Origin: Gemmatimonas sp.
GTDB taxonomy: Bacteria; Gemmatimonadota; Gemmatimonadetes; Gemmatimonadales; Gemmatimonadaceae
Reading direction: 5' to 3'
DNA: 64,000 nucleotides
Assembly (NCBI RefSeq): GCF_031426495.1
Contig: NZ_JANPLK010000001.1
Location: forward strand, 1-64,000
Shown here: positions 1-8,240 of the stretch, piece by piece
Numbering within the stretch: the first letter of the stretch is position 1
How the letters are laid out: each line of letters begins with the position of its first letter
Translations under genes and position numbers: made by a program
The notes under the pieces: model-generated
Told to the model about the DNA's origin: nothing
The model's database searches: none
The model's input: the letters and a program-made list of their open reading frames with translations, nothing else

Positions 1-849
1 ACCGGCTACCTCGAGAATCAGGTCTTCGCTCCGCAGGTAGAAGCCGGGCACGCCTTGCTCTGGGCCCGCGGCGCCGCAACCACCGGGCGTCCGTACCTCG
101 CCCGCGCCGGCGAAGAGCACAGCGGCCCGCACATGCCGTGGTTCTGGCGGGGGGAGCTTCAGGGCGGCGGCGTCCTCAATGACATGATGTGCCACTCGGC
201 CCTGCTCATACAGCATCTGCTCACGAAACCGGGCGAGCCGCTGTCGTCGGTGAAACCCAGACGCGTCACGGCGCACATCGCGAGTCTCAAGTGGTCGCGC
301 CCCGAGTACGCGAAGCGCCTTCAGAAGATGATGGGCAAGGAAGTGAACTACTCGAAGCATCCGTCCGAGGATTACGCCAGCCTCCACGTGGAGTACGAGA
401 CGGCCGATGGCCATACGGTTCACGGCGAGGCATCGACCTCCTGGAGTTTCATTGGCGCCGGGCTTCGTCTTTCCGCCGAGCTCCTTGGCCCGGAGTATTC
501 GATGCAGTGGAATTCGCTCGATGCCGGGCTGCGGCTCTTCTTCAGCCGCGAAGTGAAGGGGCGCGCCGGAGAGGATCTCGTTGAAAAACAGAACGCCGAG
601 ATGGGACTCATGCCGGTGGTCGCGAACGAGGCAATGGCCTATGGCTACGAAGCCGAAGACCGCCACTTCGTGCGCGCGTTCCTGGGCAAGGAGAAGCCGG
701 CGCTCACGTGGCACGATGGACTCGATGTCGTGAAGCTGCTCATGACCGCGTACATGAGCGCGGAGCAGGGCAAGACCATCGAGTTCCCGCCCCGCAATAT
801 CGACAAGTTCGTGCCGCAGGTGGCACAAGGCACTTGGAAACCGCGATGA
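1..849 (+). CDS. Gfo/Idh/MocA family oxidoreductase, C-terminal part (5' truncated by window edge)
   Basis: The reading frame is open from base 1, so the gene begins upstream and the N-terminal Rossmann NAD(P)-binding domain is not in view. What remains (282 residues) looks like the alpha/beta C-terminal substrate domain of the family: an early GGGVLNDMMCHS segment, equivalent to the usual G-G-x-x-x-D-x-x-x-H catalytic region, followed by a long beta-sheet half with a conserved E-x-x-x-F-V-R-A-F-L-type helix near the end. Such enzymes oxidise or reduce sugars and cyclitols using a nucleotide cofactor; the substrate here cannot be read from sequence. The neighbouring leftward genes (hexosaminidase, CutC, MFS) fit a carbohydrate-use region, but this gene converges on them and is a separate transcript. 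Family call firm, specificity unknown. Confidence 0.8.
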   Translation, partial: TGYLENQVFAPQVEAGHALLWARGAATTGRPYLARAGEEHSGPHMPWFWRGELQGGGVLNDMMCHSALLIQHLLTKPGEPLSSVKPRRVTAHIASLKWSRPEYAKRLQKMMGKEVNYSKHPSEDYASLHVEYETADGHTVHGEASTSWSFIGAGLRLSAELLGPEYSMQWNSLDAGLRLFFSREVKGRAGEDLVEKQNAEMGLMPVVANEAMAYGYEAEDRHFVRAFLGKEKPALTWHDGLDVVKLLMTAYMSAEQGKTIEFPPRNIDKFVPQVAQGTWKPR

Positions 850-859
850 AAACGACGAA

Positions 860-923
860 GTAGGGAGTAAGAAGTAAGGGGTATGGGGTACTCCCTACCC
901 CTTACTCCGTACCCCTTACTGCC
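860..923. repeat. Two abutting heptamer arrays (GTARGGR)n / (TACYCCN)n forming a hairpin between convergent genes
   Basis: From 860 the top strand reads four 7-nt units (GTAGGGA, GTAAGAA, GTAAGGG, GTATGGG). From 889 it switches to five units of the complementary type (TACTCCC, TACCCCT, TACTCCG, TACCCCT, TACTGCC). The left array lies just after the stop of the rightward oxidoreductase; the right array, read on the other strand, contains the TAA stop of the leftward hexosaminidase. The two arms can pair into a long imperfect stem, so the element may act as a bidirectional terminator. Related arrays lie at 24270-24325 and 51953-51980. Confidence 0.8.
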
Positions 924-2553
924 TTCGGTAGTTCACGTCCAGCGCATCCAGCCGCGCAAGGTGAGTCGGTAAACGCGATTTGAAGTTCGCAAAATCCCGT
1001 CGCACCTTCGCGCTCCAGAGCACTTCCGACAACGCCACCATGCGCGGGTAGGCCATGTACTCCACATGCTTGGCATTCGGCATGTACTCGGCCCACAGCT
1101 GCGCCTGCGCGCCCAGAACATGCTTGGCTTCGTCGGCGGTGAGCTGCGGTGGCACTGGCTCGAAGGCATACACGCTATCAATCGGCGTGAAGCCGCCGAT
1201 CGCGAGCGGCTCCTTGGCTTTATCGCGCGACTGATAGTGATCGAAGTACGTGTGACTGCCCGGCGCCATCACGACATCGTGATTCGCCTTGGCCGCCGCG
1301 ATACCACCGGCCATGCCGCGCCATGACATCACCGTGGCGTTCTCGGCGAGACCGCCCTCGAGAATTTCATCCCAGCCGATCATGCGTCGGCCGCGCGCGG
1401 TGAGGAAGGTGTCCATCTGTCGGATGAACCAACTCTGCATCTCGTGCTCATCCTTGAGACCGAGTGCTTTGATGCGGGCCTGAATCTGCGGATTCGCCTT
1501 CCACTGTGCCTTGCCCGCTTCGTCGCCACCGATGTGGATGTACGGGCCAGGGAACAGCGCCAGCACCTCGGTAAGCACGTCCTGCATGAAGGCGACGGTG
1601 CTGTCGGTGGGGTTGAGGATGAAATCACTTACGCCCCACACCTGCATCACGCCGGGGCTCGAGTCGGGGCGGCTGGAGAGTTGCGGATACGCGTGGATCG
1701 CCGCCTGGGCGTGCCCCGGCATTTCGATCTCCGGCACCACGGTGATCATGCGATCGGCGGCGTACGCCACGACTTCACGCACGTCGTCCTGCGTGTAGAA
1801 GCCACAGTGCCGCTTACCGTCGAAGTTGCTCGGCTTCGGATTCGTGATGTACGGACCGACCAGCGTCTGCTCCCGGCAGGAGCCAAGCTCAGTGAGCAGC
1901 GGATACTTCTTGATCTCGATGCGCCAGCCCTGATCTTCCGTAAGATGCCAGTGAAAGCGATTCATCTTGTGACGCGCCAGCAGATCGATGTACTTCTTGA
2001 CGAACTCCTTCGACTCGAAATGCCTCGCGACATCGAGGTGCGACCCACGCCACGCGAAACGCGGCGCGTCTTCTACGTGCACCGCGGCGGCGCGCCACAT
2101 GGTGTTGCCGAGCGGTGCCTCACGGTAGATCGCGGCAGGCAGCAGCTGCTTGAGCGTTTCAAGACCATAGAACGCGCCGGCCGGTGCGCTGGCTTTGATC
2201 ACTACACCCGCGGGCGTCACATCGAGCGTGTACGCTTCGGGGCCGAGCGCCGGCGTGCGGATCAGTGCGATGCCACCGGCCACGGCGCTCCCTGCCGTGG
2301 CGCGACGGACGACCGTGAGATCGAAACCCGTGGGGTCCGCGACATCCCGTGCGAATCGGCGCGCGACGCCGGTGAACGCGGGGTCGGCGTGCACGACCGT
2401 GCGCGCCGTGAGCGTGAATGCGCCCGACTTCGGTGTCAGGACGACCGGTCGCGGAATGATCGCGTACGTACTGCTGTCGGCTGGCATCGCGCGGGCGGTG
2501 GCCGCTCCCGTGGTGGGAAGCGCGACGAGCGCGGCCAGGATCAGATGACGCAT
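916..2553 (-). CDS. Beta-N-acetylhexosaminidase, GH20, secreted
   Basis: This is a 545-residue glycoside hydrolase family 20 exo-enzyme that would remove terminal N-acetylglucosamine or N-acetylgalactosamine from chitin fragments, glycans or peptidoglycan turnover products. A hydrophobic signal peptide (MRHLILAALVAL...) covers the first 20 or so residues, which supports the start at 2553 over a more distal in-frame ATG; AAAGGA lies just upstream. An N-terminal GH20b-like domain is followed by the TIM barrel with HWHLTEDQGWRIEI and, near residue 345, HIGGDEAGK, which carries the family's catalytic Asp-Glu pair. The gene is downstream of cutC and the MFS transporter on the same strand with a 13-nt gap to cutC, so the three probably form one operon for amino-sugar or glycan use. 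The TAA stop lies inside a heptamer repeat array. Confidence 0.93.
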   Translation of the reverse strand: MRHLILAALVALPTTGAATARAMPADSSTYAIIPRPVVLTPKSGAFTLTARTVVHADPAFTGVARRFARDVADPTGFDLTVVRRATAGSAVAGGIALIRTPALGPEAYTLDVTPAGVVIKASAPAGAFYGLETLKQLLPAAIYREAPLGNTMWRAAAVHVEDAPRFAWRGSHLDVARHFESKEFVKKYIDLLARHKMNRFHWHLTEDQGWRIEIKKYPLLTELGSCREQTLVGPYITNPKPSNFDGKRHCGFYTQDDVREVVAYAADRMITVVPEIEMPGHAQAAIHAYPQLSSRPDSSPGVMQVWGVSDFILNPTDSTVAFMQDVLTEVLALFPGPYIHIGGDEAGKAQWKANPQIQARIKALGLKDEHEMQSWFIRQMDTFLTARGRRMIGWDEILEGGLAENATVMSWRGMAGGIAAAKANHDVVMAPGSHTYFDHYQSRDKAKEPLAIGGFTPIDSVYAFEPVPPQLTADEAKHVLGAQAQLWAEYMPNAKHVEYMAYPRMVALSEVLWSAKVRRDFANFKSRLPTHLARLDALDVNYRRQ

Positions 2554-2566
2554 GTCGTTCCTTTGG

Positions 2567-3226
2567 CTAACGGGTGGCCAATGCCTGCACGACGTCACGG
2601 ACAATCGTGGGATCGGTGGCGCGGGCGTGCACCTCACGCACGTGGCTCAGCTCAATAATGCGATGCACGTTCTCGGCGCGCACGTGGCCGCCGGCCAGCA
2701 CGACGAGCTGATCGCCGGCCCGTGCTTGAAGCGCCTGCAGCGTCGCCGCGCCATCCAACGCCGTGCGGCCATGCCCCGACGTGAGGATGTAGTCGACATC
2801 GAGTCTCAACAGCTGCTCAAGCGTTTCCAGCGCGTCGGGTGTGCGATCAAACGCCCGGTGAAAGGCGACCTTCATCGGGCGGGCCAGCGTCACGAACGCG
2901 GCGAGCTGGCGGGTGTCGACCGTGAGGTCACTGTGGAGCGGCCCGAGCACGATGCCGTCCACGCCGAGCGTCTTCGCGGCCACGATGTCGTTGCACATCA
3001 CGTCCATGTCGTCTTCGTCGTACAGAAAGCTGTTCGTGTGCGGGCGGATCATCACGTGCAGCGGGATCGTGATCTCATTCCGGCATCGCGCGATCAGTCC
3101 GAGCGACGGCGTCGTGCCGCCTTCGCCCGGACCACACAGTTCCACCCGACCGGCGCCGTACAGCTGTGCGGCGCGCGCCGTGCGCACGGAATCGCAGCAC
3201 GCTTCCACCAACGTGGGCGGAGTCAT
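2567..3226 (-). CDS. cutC: CutC family protein
   Basis: This 219-residue TIM-barrel protein matches the CutC family throughout: the early VEACCDS segment, RVELCGPGEGGTTPS, HVMIRPHTNSFLYD and DYILTSGHG are all family signatures. CutC was first named for copper homeostasis in E. coli, but that role has been disputed; in many heterotrophs the gene travels with glycan or amino-sugar genes, and it does so here, between a GH20 hexosaminidase and an MFS transporter. It ends 13 nt before the hexosaminidase start and begins 10 nt after the transporter's end, indicating one transcript. No signal peptide, so cytoplasmic. Family call firm; biochemical role open. Confidence 0.9.
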   Translation of the reverse strand: MTPPTLVEACCDSVRTARAAQLYGAGRVELCGPGEGGTTPSLGLIARCRNEITIPLHVMIRPHTNSFLYDEDDMDVMCNDIVAAKTLGVDGIVLGPLHSDLTVDTRQLAAFVTLARPMKVAFHRAFDRTPDALETLEQLLRLDVDYILTSGHGRTALDGAATLQALQARAGDQLVVLAGGHVRAENVHRIIELSHVREVHARATDPTIVRDVVQALATR

Positions 3227-3235
3227 ACGCAGGCC

Positions 3236-4456
3236 TCAGTGTGCGGCAACCGCCGCGCGGTCCGCGCTGGCGGACGGACGGAAGAGAAAGAGAAATACCG
3301 CGAAAACGGCCACGGCTCCGATCGCAGCCGTTTGCCAGACTTGCAGCCAGTCGTGAGAGACCACGCCGGCCGTCTTGGTGGCGTACCGGTTCACCACGCT
3401 ACCCGACACCGACGCACCGACGAAGTAACCCACGCCGTTCGTCACGAGATTGAGAAAGCCCTGCGCCGCGGCGCGCACCTTGGGGCCGGCTATGTCGTCG
3501 GTGTAGATCTGCCCCGCTACGAAGAAGAAGTCGTAGCATACGCCGTGAAGGAGAATGCCGGCGTAGATGAGCCACATACCGGCGCCCGCGTCGCCGCGGC
3601 TGAAGGCGAAGTAGCGCAGTCCCCACGCCAACATGCCGACCAGCATGATCCACTTGATCCCGAGCTTCCGCAACGCGAAGGGCAGGAGGAGCATGAAGCC
3701 CACTTCCGACGCTTGGCCGAAGGACATGATGCCGGCGGCGTTCGGCACGCCGATCTCGTTCATAAAGGGATTCGCGAACGCATAGTAGAACTGCAACGGG
3801 ATGCACAGAAAGAACGAGCCGACCAGGAACACGACGAAGTCGCGACGCCCGAGCAGCTTCAGGGCATCGAGGCCGATGGCATCGCGCACGCTGAAGGGTG
3901 CACCGGCAGCGCGTGGGGGCGTATGCGGCAGCAGAAATGCGAAGAGTCCGAGGGCGACCGAGCCGGCCGCCGAGATCTGCATGGGCACCGCGAGCTTATC
4001 GGCGTGCAGGACGAAGCCAACGAGGAGGCCGGCAACGATCCACCCCACGGTGCCGAACACGCGGATAACGGGGAAGTCGGTCGTGGAATCCGTGACGTTG
4101 TGCAATGCAATCGAGTTGGTGAGCGACAGCGTCGGCATGTAGCACAACGCGTACGCCAGCAACAGCGGATAGAAACCGCTCCACTCAGATTGCTGCGACA
4201 TCAGGTACATCAGCGCCGCGCCGACGAGATGCAGCACCGCCAACAGCTTCTCGCTCGGGAAAAACCGGTCGGCGATGATACCCATGAAGAACGGTGACAC
4301 GATCGCCGCGATCGCCGTCGCGCCGTACGCCGCGCCGATCTGGGTGTCCGTGACGTGGAGCGTCTGACCGAGATACGTGCCCATGGTCACGAACCAGGAC
4401 CCCCACACGAAATACTGGAGGAACATCATAATCGACAGGCGTCCCTTCGTTCCCAT
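3236..4456 (-). CDS. MFS transporter, nucleoside:H+ symporter (NupG/XapB-like) type
   Basis: This is a 406-residue polytopic inner-membrane protein with about 12 hydrophobic segments. The N-terminal MMFLQYFVWGSWFVTMGTYL segment and the FFMGIIADRFFPSEK loop after TM2 are typical of the nucleoside:proton symporter branch of the major facilitator superfamily. Family members import nucleosides, and close relatives may carry sugars. Being first in a leftward operon with cutC and a GH20 hexosaminidase, it could import the released monosaccharides instead; the sequence alone does not decide. The 138-nt space to the divergent rhodanese gene must hold both promoters. Confidence 0.85.
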   Translation of the reverse strand: MGTKGRLSIMMFLQYFVWGSWFVTMGTYLGQTLHVTDTQIGAAYGATAIAAIVSPFFMGIIADRFFPSEKLLAVLHLVGAALMYLMSQQSEWSGFYPLLLAYALCYMPTLSLTNSIALHNVTDSTTDFPVIRVFGTVGWIVAGLLVGFVLHADKLAVPMQISAAGSVALGLFAFLLPHTPPRAAGAPFSVRDAIGLDALKLLGRRDFVVFLVGSFFLCIPLQFYYAFANPFMNEIGVPNAAGIMSFGQASEVGFMLLLPFALRKLGIKWIMLVGMLAWGLRYFAFSRGDAGAGMWLIYAGILLHGVCYDFFFVAGQIYTDDIAGPKVRAAAQGFLNLVTNGVGYFVGASVSGSVVNRYATKTAGVVSHDWLQVWQTAAIGAVAVFAVFLFLFRPSASADRAAVAAH

Positions 4457-4594
4457 TACGGCAGCTCCCGGAGGCGGATGTTTCGGAATGCGATGCGGTG
4501 GCCGTCATCCTGCCCGGCGCTGCTGTCCCGCCTAGCGCGACCAAATTGTAGGTCCCATGCTGGATATGCGGAAGGTACGAGGCCAGCTTGAAGC

Positions 4595-4981
4595 ATGGAC
4601 CATTCCCCTGGATTTCTCGCCCACGTAGAGGGCCGTCGCCCGAACGTGCATGAAGTGTCGATTCCGGATACGCTCGCGACGCTGCAGGCCGACCGTGCCG
4701 CCGTGTTGATTGATGTTCGTGAAGACCGCGAATGGAACGCTGGACATGCGTCACAGGCAATCCATGTCGCGCGCGGCGTGATCGAGCGGGATATCGAGAA
4801 GCTCGTCCCCGATCCTGCGACGCCGTTGTACCTGTATTGCGGCGGTGGATTTCGCTCCATTCTGTCGGCCGACTCGCTGCAGCAGATGGGCTACACTAAC
4901 GTGCACTCGGTCATCGGCGGCTGGCGCGGGTGGCAGGAGCAGGGCGCACCGGTCACGATGCCGGGTTCCGACACGCCGTAA
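4595..4981 (+). CDS. Rhodanese-like domain protein (single domain)
   Basis: This 128-residue cytoplasmic protein consists of one rhodanese domain. It has the VLIDVREDREW strand-turn and EWNAGHASQAIHVARG, then the active-site loop LYCGGGFRS around residue 84, whose cysteine would carry a persulfide, and a C-terminal GGWRGWQEQG. Single-domain rhodaneses move sulfane sulfur to thiols or to other acceptors, or act as phosphatase-like domains when the loop is longer; this loop has the sulfurtransferase length. Divergent from the MFS operon and 144 nt before a small membrane protein gene. Physiological acceptor unknown, though bacillithiol genes elsewhere in the window make a low-molecular-weight thiol plausible. 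Confidence 0.88.
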   Translation: MDHSPGFLAHVEGRRPNVHEVSIPDTLATLQADRAAVLIDVREDREWNAGHASQAIHVARGVIERDIEKLVPDPATPLYLYCGGGFRSILSADSLQQMGYTNVHSVIGGWRGWQEQGAPVTMPGSDTP

Positions 4982-5125
4982 CGCGATTTCCGGTCGCCGT
5001 AGGCGCGGTCCCAGCACCGGCTGACCGCAGCGGCGCATCGCCGTGGCACCGGACATGCAAGTGTACGAGGGCAGCGCGGCGTAGTCGCGCGACGTCCCTA
5101 CGTATCCTGTTTCGGAGCCATCATT

Positions 5126-5383
5126 ATGTCACTACTTTGGACTGCTATCATCGGCCTTATCGCCGGCGCGCTTGCCAAGGCGATCATGCCCGGCCGTGAT
5201 CCCGGCGGACTTATCATCACCATGGTCCTCGGCGTGGCCGGTGCGATGCTCGGCACGTTCCTCGGCCGTACGGTGGGTTGGTATCAGCCCGGCGAAGCGG
5301 CCGGATTGATCGCTGCGGTTGTGGGTGCCATCGTCCTGCTATTCATCTATCGTAGCATTGTCGGCCGGCGCTCCGTCAGCTGA
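5126..5383 (+). CDS. GlsB/YeaQ/YmgE family small membrane protein (transglycosylase-associated)
   Basis: This is an 85-residue protein with three hydrophobic segments. The first contains IIGLIAGALAKAIMPGRDPGG, the signature of the GlsB/YeaQ/YmgE family, followed by GVAGAMLGTFLGRTVGW and a C-terminal helix ending RSIVGRRSVS. Family members are small stress-induced inner-membrane proteins of unproven function, historically called transglycosylase-associated. It stands alone; 121 nt separate it from the DinB-like gene, and a short perfect hairpin (5452-5466) lies in that gap. Confidence 0.88.
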   Translation: MSLLWTAIIGLIAGALAKAIMPGRDPGGLIITMVLGVAGAMLGTFLGRTVGWYQPGEAAGLIAAVVGAIVLLFIYRSIVGRRSVS

Positions 5384-5451
5384 GGCGTACGTGATGTCGA
5401 TGTAGGCAGGGGATAAACGCGCCGACGCTGCACTGTGGATAGTTTCACACT

Positions 5452-5466
5452 GTCCACGGTGTGGAC
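5452..5466. other. Short perfect inverted repeat (possible hairpin)
   Basis: GTCCAC-GGT-GTGGAC forms a 6-bp stem with a 3-nt loop about 40 nt before the DinB-like gene. No T-run follows, so it is not a convincing intrinsic terminator; it could sit in the 5' leader of the downstream gene. Confidence 0.35.
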
Positions 5467-5504
5467 GCGCTGTTCCCGTATCCGCCTTCCATTGGAGTCT
5501 TGAT

Positions 5505-6047
5505 ATGCCCGGCACGCCTGACGTCGCCACCGACGCACAACGCTATCCCATCGGTCGCTTTCAGCGACAGGCGGCGTTCTCCGCCGAACAGCGTTCCGAA
5601 CACATTGCACGGATCGCGGCGCAGCCCGCCAATTTGTCGGCGGCTATGAGCGGGCTGGGCGCGGATGACTACGCGGCGCCGTATCGTCCGGGCGGCTGGA
5701 GCGTACGGCAGCTCGTGCACCACATGGCCGACAGTCATGCCAATGCGTACATCCGCCTGAAGCTGGCGCTGACCGAGCAGGATCCGACAATCAAGCCGTA
5801 CGATCAGGATGCCTGGGTCGCGCTCGCCGACAGCGAACTCGTGTCGCCGCTCGTGTCGCTCACGATGTTCACGGCGATCCATGAACGGCTCGTCGCGGTG
5901 CTCCAATCGCTGGAATCTGCCCAGTTCGCGCGCACGCTGGTGCATCCGGAAAACGGCCCGATGACGATTGACCAGTTGGTCGGGCTCTATGCGTGGCACG
6001 GCGATCACCATGTGCGGCACATCCAGCTTTTTCGCGAATCGCGCTAG
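5505..6047 (+). CDS. DinB/YfiT superfamily protein, bacillithiol transferase-like
   Basis: This 180-residue four-helix-bundle protein belongs to the YfiT/DinB metalloenzyme superfamily. It has RPGGWSVRQLVHHMADSH near residue 65 and GLYAWHGDHHVRHI near the C-terminus; the spaced histidines (one in HHMADSH, two in HGDHHVRH) are the family's metal ligands. YfiT and BstA members are proposed or shown to transfer bacillithiol to electrophiles. The presence of bshB1 at 52767-53489 supports a bacillithiol role here. It is cytoplasmic and converges tail-to-tail with the propeller lipoprotein gene, 7 nt apart. Confidence 0.85.
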   Translation: MPGTPDVATDAQRYPIGRFQRQAAFSAEQRSEHIARIAAQPANLSAAMSGLGADDYAAPYRPGGWSVRQLVHHMADSHANAYIRLKLALTEQDPTIKPYDQDAWVALADSELVSPLVSLTMFTAIHERLVAVLQSLESAQFARTLVHPENGPMTIDQLVGLYAWHGDHHVRHIQLFRESR

Positions 6048-6054
6048 GCGCGTC

Positions 6055-8130
6055 TCACGGCTGGCCTTCCACGATGCGTGCCCCTTCGCCTACAAGTGCG
6101 AGCCCGGCGGAGTTGGGGATGCCGAACATCGCGTAGATGAATCCGCGCGCGGGGGTGGTCAGCGTTTGCCACCCCGCGCCGGTAAATCGCAACACGGTGC
6201 CGCTATCGCCCGCCGCGTACACTTCGGTGGGGCCGCGCCCCCAGAGCGTGCGTAAGTCTCGTGTGGTCGGGGCGGTGAATTTTTCCCACGCCACGCCGTC
6301 ATAGCGAAGCGCGGTGCCCGAGTCGCCTACCACGAAGACGTCGTTCGCGCTCGTGCCCCACACTGCGCGGAGTCGGTTGGTGGACGGCACGATCAACGAC
6401 TGCCATCGGCCGCCGTCGAAGCGAAGCACCGTCCCGCCGTCGCCGACGGCGTACACATTCGCTGGATCGGTGCCCCAGACTCCGCGCAGGAACTGCTGTG
6501 TGCCACTTTGCTGTGGTGACCAGCCGGCGCCGTTCGAGCGCAGAATCGTGCCGCGTTCGCCCACGATCACGTGCTGCCCACCACCACTCCACACGGCACG
6601 CAACAGCCCCGTGGTCGGCGCGGTCTCTCGCGTCCACGCGCTCCCATCAAAGCGCAACACCGAGCCGGTGTCGCCCACGGCGACGATGTCCGACGGACCG
6701 TTGCCGCTGATGCCGTACAGATCGTTCACCGACGGCACCGCGTCCTGAAGCCACGAGGCTCCGACACGACGATACACCGCCCCACCCAAGCCCACCGCGA
6801 ACATCGTGCTGTTCCCCGCGCCGTACACCGAGAGCAGGGCAGGATCGGAAAGCTCGGTCGTGGCGGTCGCGGTGGCGGCGGCTCCGCGCAACGTGACGAC
6901 GGTGCCCCACCATCCCGCCAGTCGCAACGTCCCGTCACCGCGCGGCGCAATGGCCCGCAGGTTCTGCCCCGAGCCGATCGATAGCGCACGCCAGGTCAAA
7001 CCGTCGAAGTGATACGTCGCCCCGCCATTGCCGACGGCATAGACGTCGTTGAACGCACGACCGCGCATCGCGAAGAGATTGGCGCGCCCCGGTGCCGGCA
7101 TCGTGCTCCACTGCACGCCGTCGAAGCGAAGAATCGTGCCGAAGATCCCGACGGCGAACACGTTGCCCACACTCGTGCCCCACACGTCGAAGAGCGGATT
7201 CCCGTTTGGTGTCGTCATGCGCTGCCATGTGGTGCCGTTCGAGCGCAAAATCACACCGTTGTTGCCGACCACGAATACGTTCGTGCCGTTCGCTCCCCAG
7301 ATACCCCAGAGATCTTCGGTCACCGGTGTGGGCTGCGGGCTCCACGCGGTCCCGTCAAAGTGCAGAATCGTGCCGCGATCACCGGCGATAAACACGTCGT
7401 TGGCGGCGAGTCCCCACACTTCGAGCAGCGTGGTCGTCGTGCCGCTCGACACCGGCGTGAAGCGCACGCCGTCGCCGTGGTACAGCACGCCACCGGCCCC
7501 GACGATCCAGAGATCGGTGGGCGACGAGCCCCACACGCCGGTCAACGTTTCGGTCGTGTTGAGCGAGATCACTTCCCACGGACCATTCGCCCGCGACCGC
7601 AGCATGATGCCGCCCTGACCGACGGCGTAACTGCTCCCGGCACCGTCGTCCCATAGGCCAAGTATAGTGACGTCGGAAACACCCGGACGCGCGATTCGCC
7701 ACTGTGCGATGCCGGGTGCGGCGCCGCTCACGGCAACCTGCACCAGCGCGCTGATCGATCCCGACGTCGCGGTAATCCGGGCGATGCCCGGCGCGACGGC
7801 ACGTATCCCCCCCGACGCATCGACCGTCGCGGTGGCGGGTGCATCACTGCGCCAGACGATCGGTGGGTTCGCGACGAGCTGTCCGGTGCTGTCGCGCGCG
7901 ATCAGGTCGATGCTGCGCTGCTGTCCCGCTTGCAGGTTCAGCGATGCCGGTGATGCGATCAGGCTGCTGATCCGCGGTCCACCGGTTGGTGGCGTCACGG
8001 CCATCGGGCCGTCGTCGCGGCAAGCACCCAAGACGGGCCACGCCGCGCCGAGCGCGACCAGCACCATGCTGCGCTGCGCCGCGCGAATCAGCGTGCGGAA
8101 GACATCCGAGCAAGACAGGAAAGGCCCCAT
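6055..8130 (-). CDS. Lipoprotein with Big2-like domain and 14 propeller repeats
   Basis: This 691-residue protein starts with a signal sequence ending in a lipobox (VLGAC, lipid-anchored Cys near residue 37), so it is a membrane-anchored exported lipoprotein. A Big2-like immunoglobulin fold covers about residues 55-130. The rest is an array of about 14 repeats of roughly 40 residues with the pattern (V/I)(F/Y)xVGxxGTILRFDGxxW followed by LxxVWG. Fourteen repeats would make two seven-bladed beta-propellers. Similar repeat proteins in myxobacteria and related groups are usually annotated only as hypothetical or photosystem-assembly-like. It is divergent from the M28 peptidase gene. Ligand or partner unknown; no catalytic motif is visible. 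Confidence 0.8.
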   Translation of the reverse strand: MGPFLSCSDVFRTLIRAAQRSMVLVALGAAWPVLGACRDDGPMAVTPPTGGPRISSLIASPASLNLQAGQQRSIDLIARDSTGQLVANPPIVWRSDAPATATVDASGGIRAVAPGIARITATSGSISALVQVAVSGAAPGIAQWRIARPGVSDVTILGLWDDGAGSSYAVGQGGIMLRSRANGPWEVISLNTTETLTGVWGSSPTDLWIVGAGGVLYHGDGVRFTPVSSGTTTTLLEVWGLAANDVFIAGDRGTILHFDGTAWSPQPTPVTEDLWGIWGANGTNVFVVGNNGVILRSNGTTWQRMTTPNGNPLFDVWGTSVGNVFAVGIFGTILRFDGVQWSTMPAPGRANLFAMRGRAFNDVYAVGNGGATYHFDGLTWRALSIGSGQNLRAIAPRGDGTLRLAGWWGTVVTLRGAAATATATTELSDPALLSVYGAGNSTMFAVGLGGAVYRRVGASWLQDAVPSVNDLYGISGNGPSDIVAVGDTGSVLRFDGSAWTRETAPTTGLLRAVWSGGGQHVIVGERGTILRSNGAGWSPQQSGTQQFLRGVWGTDPANVYAVGDGGTVLRFDGGRWQSLIVPSTNRLRAVWGTSANDVFVVGDSGTALRYDGVAWEKFTAPTTRDLRTLWGRGPTEVYAAGDSGTVLRFTGAGWQTLTTPARGFIYAMFGIPNSAGLALVGEGARIVEGQP

Positions 8131-8240
8131 GGTACCGATGACGCTAGCCGCCCGCGCTATGCGGACGCAACGGCCAGTCCGTAGCTTTCACTAATCTCTC
8201 CGTGGTCCGTGATGCGCGCACGCCTGTCCTGTGGCTCTCT

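Noticed and set aside
1444..2658. 404-residue open frame on the plus strand opposite the hexosaminidase gene
   Set aside because: Arg/His-rich composition typical of the antisense frame of a high-GC gene; no domain motif, no plausible start context, and the opposite strand encodes a clear GH20 enzyme.
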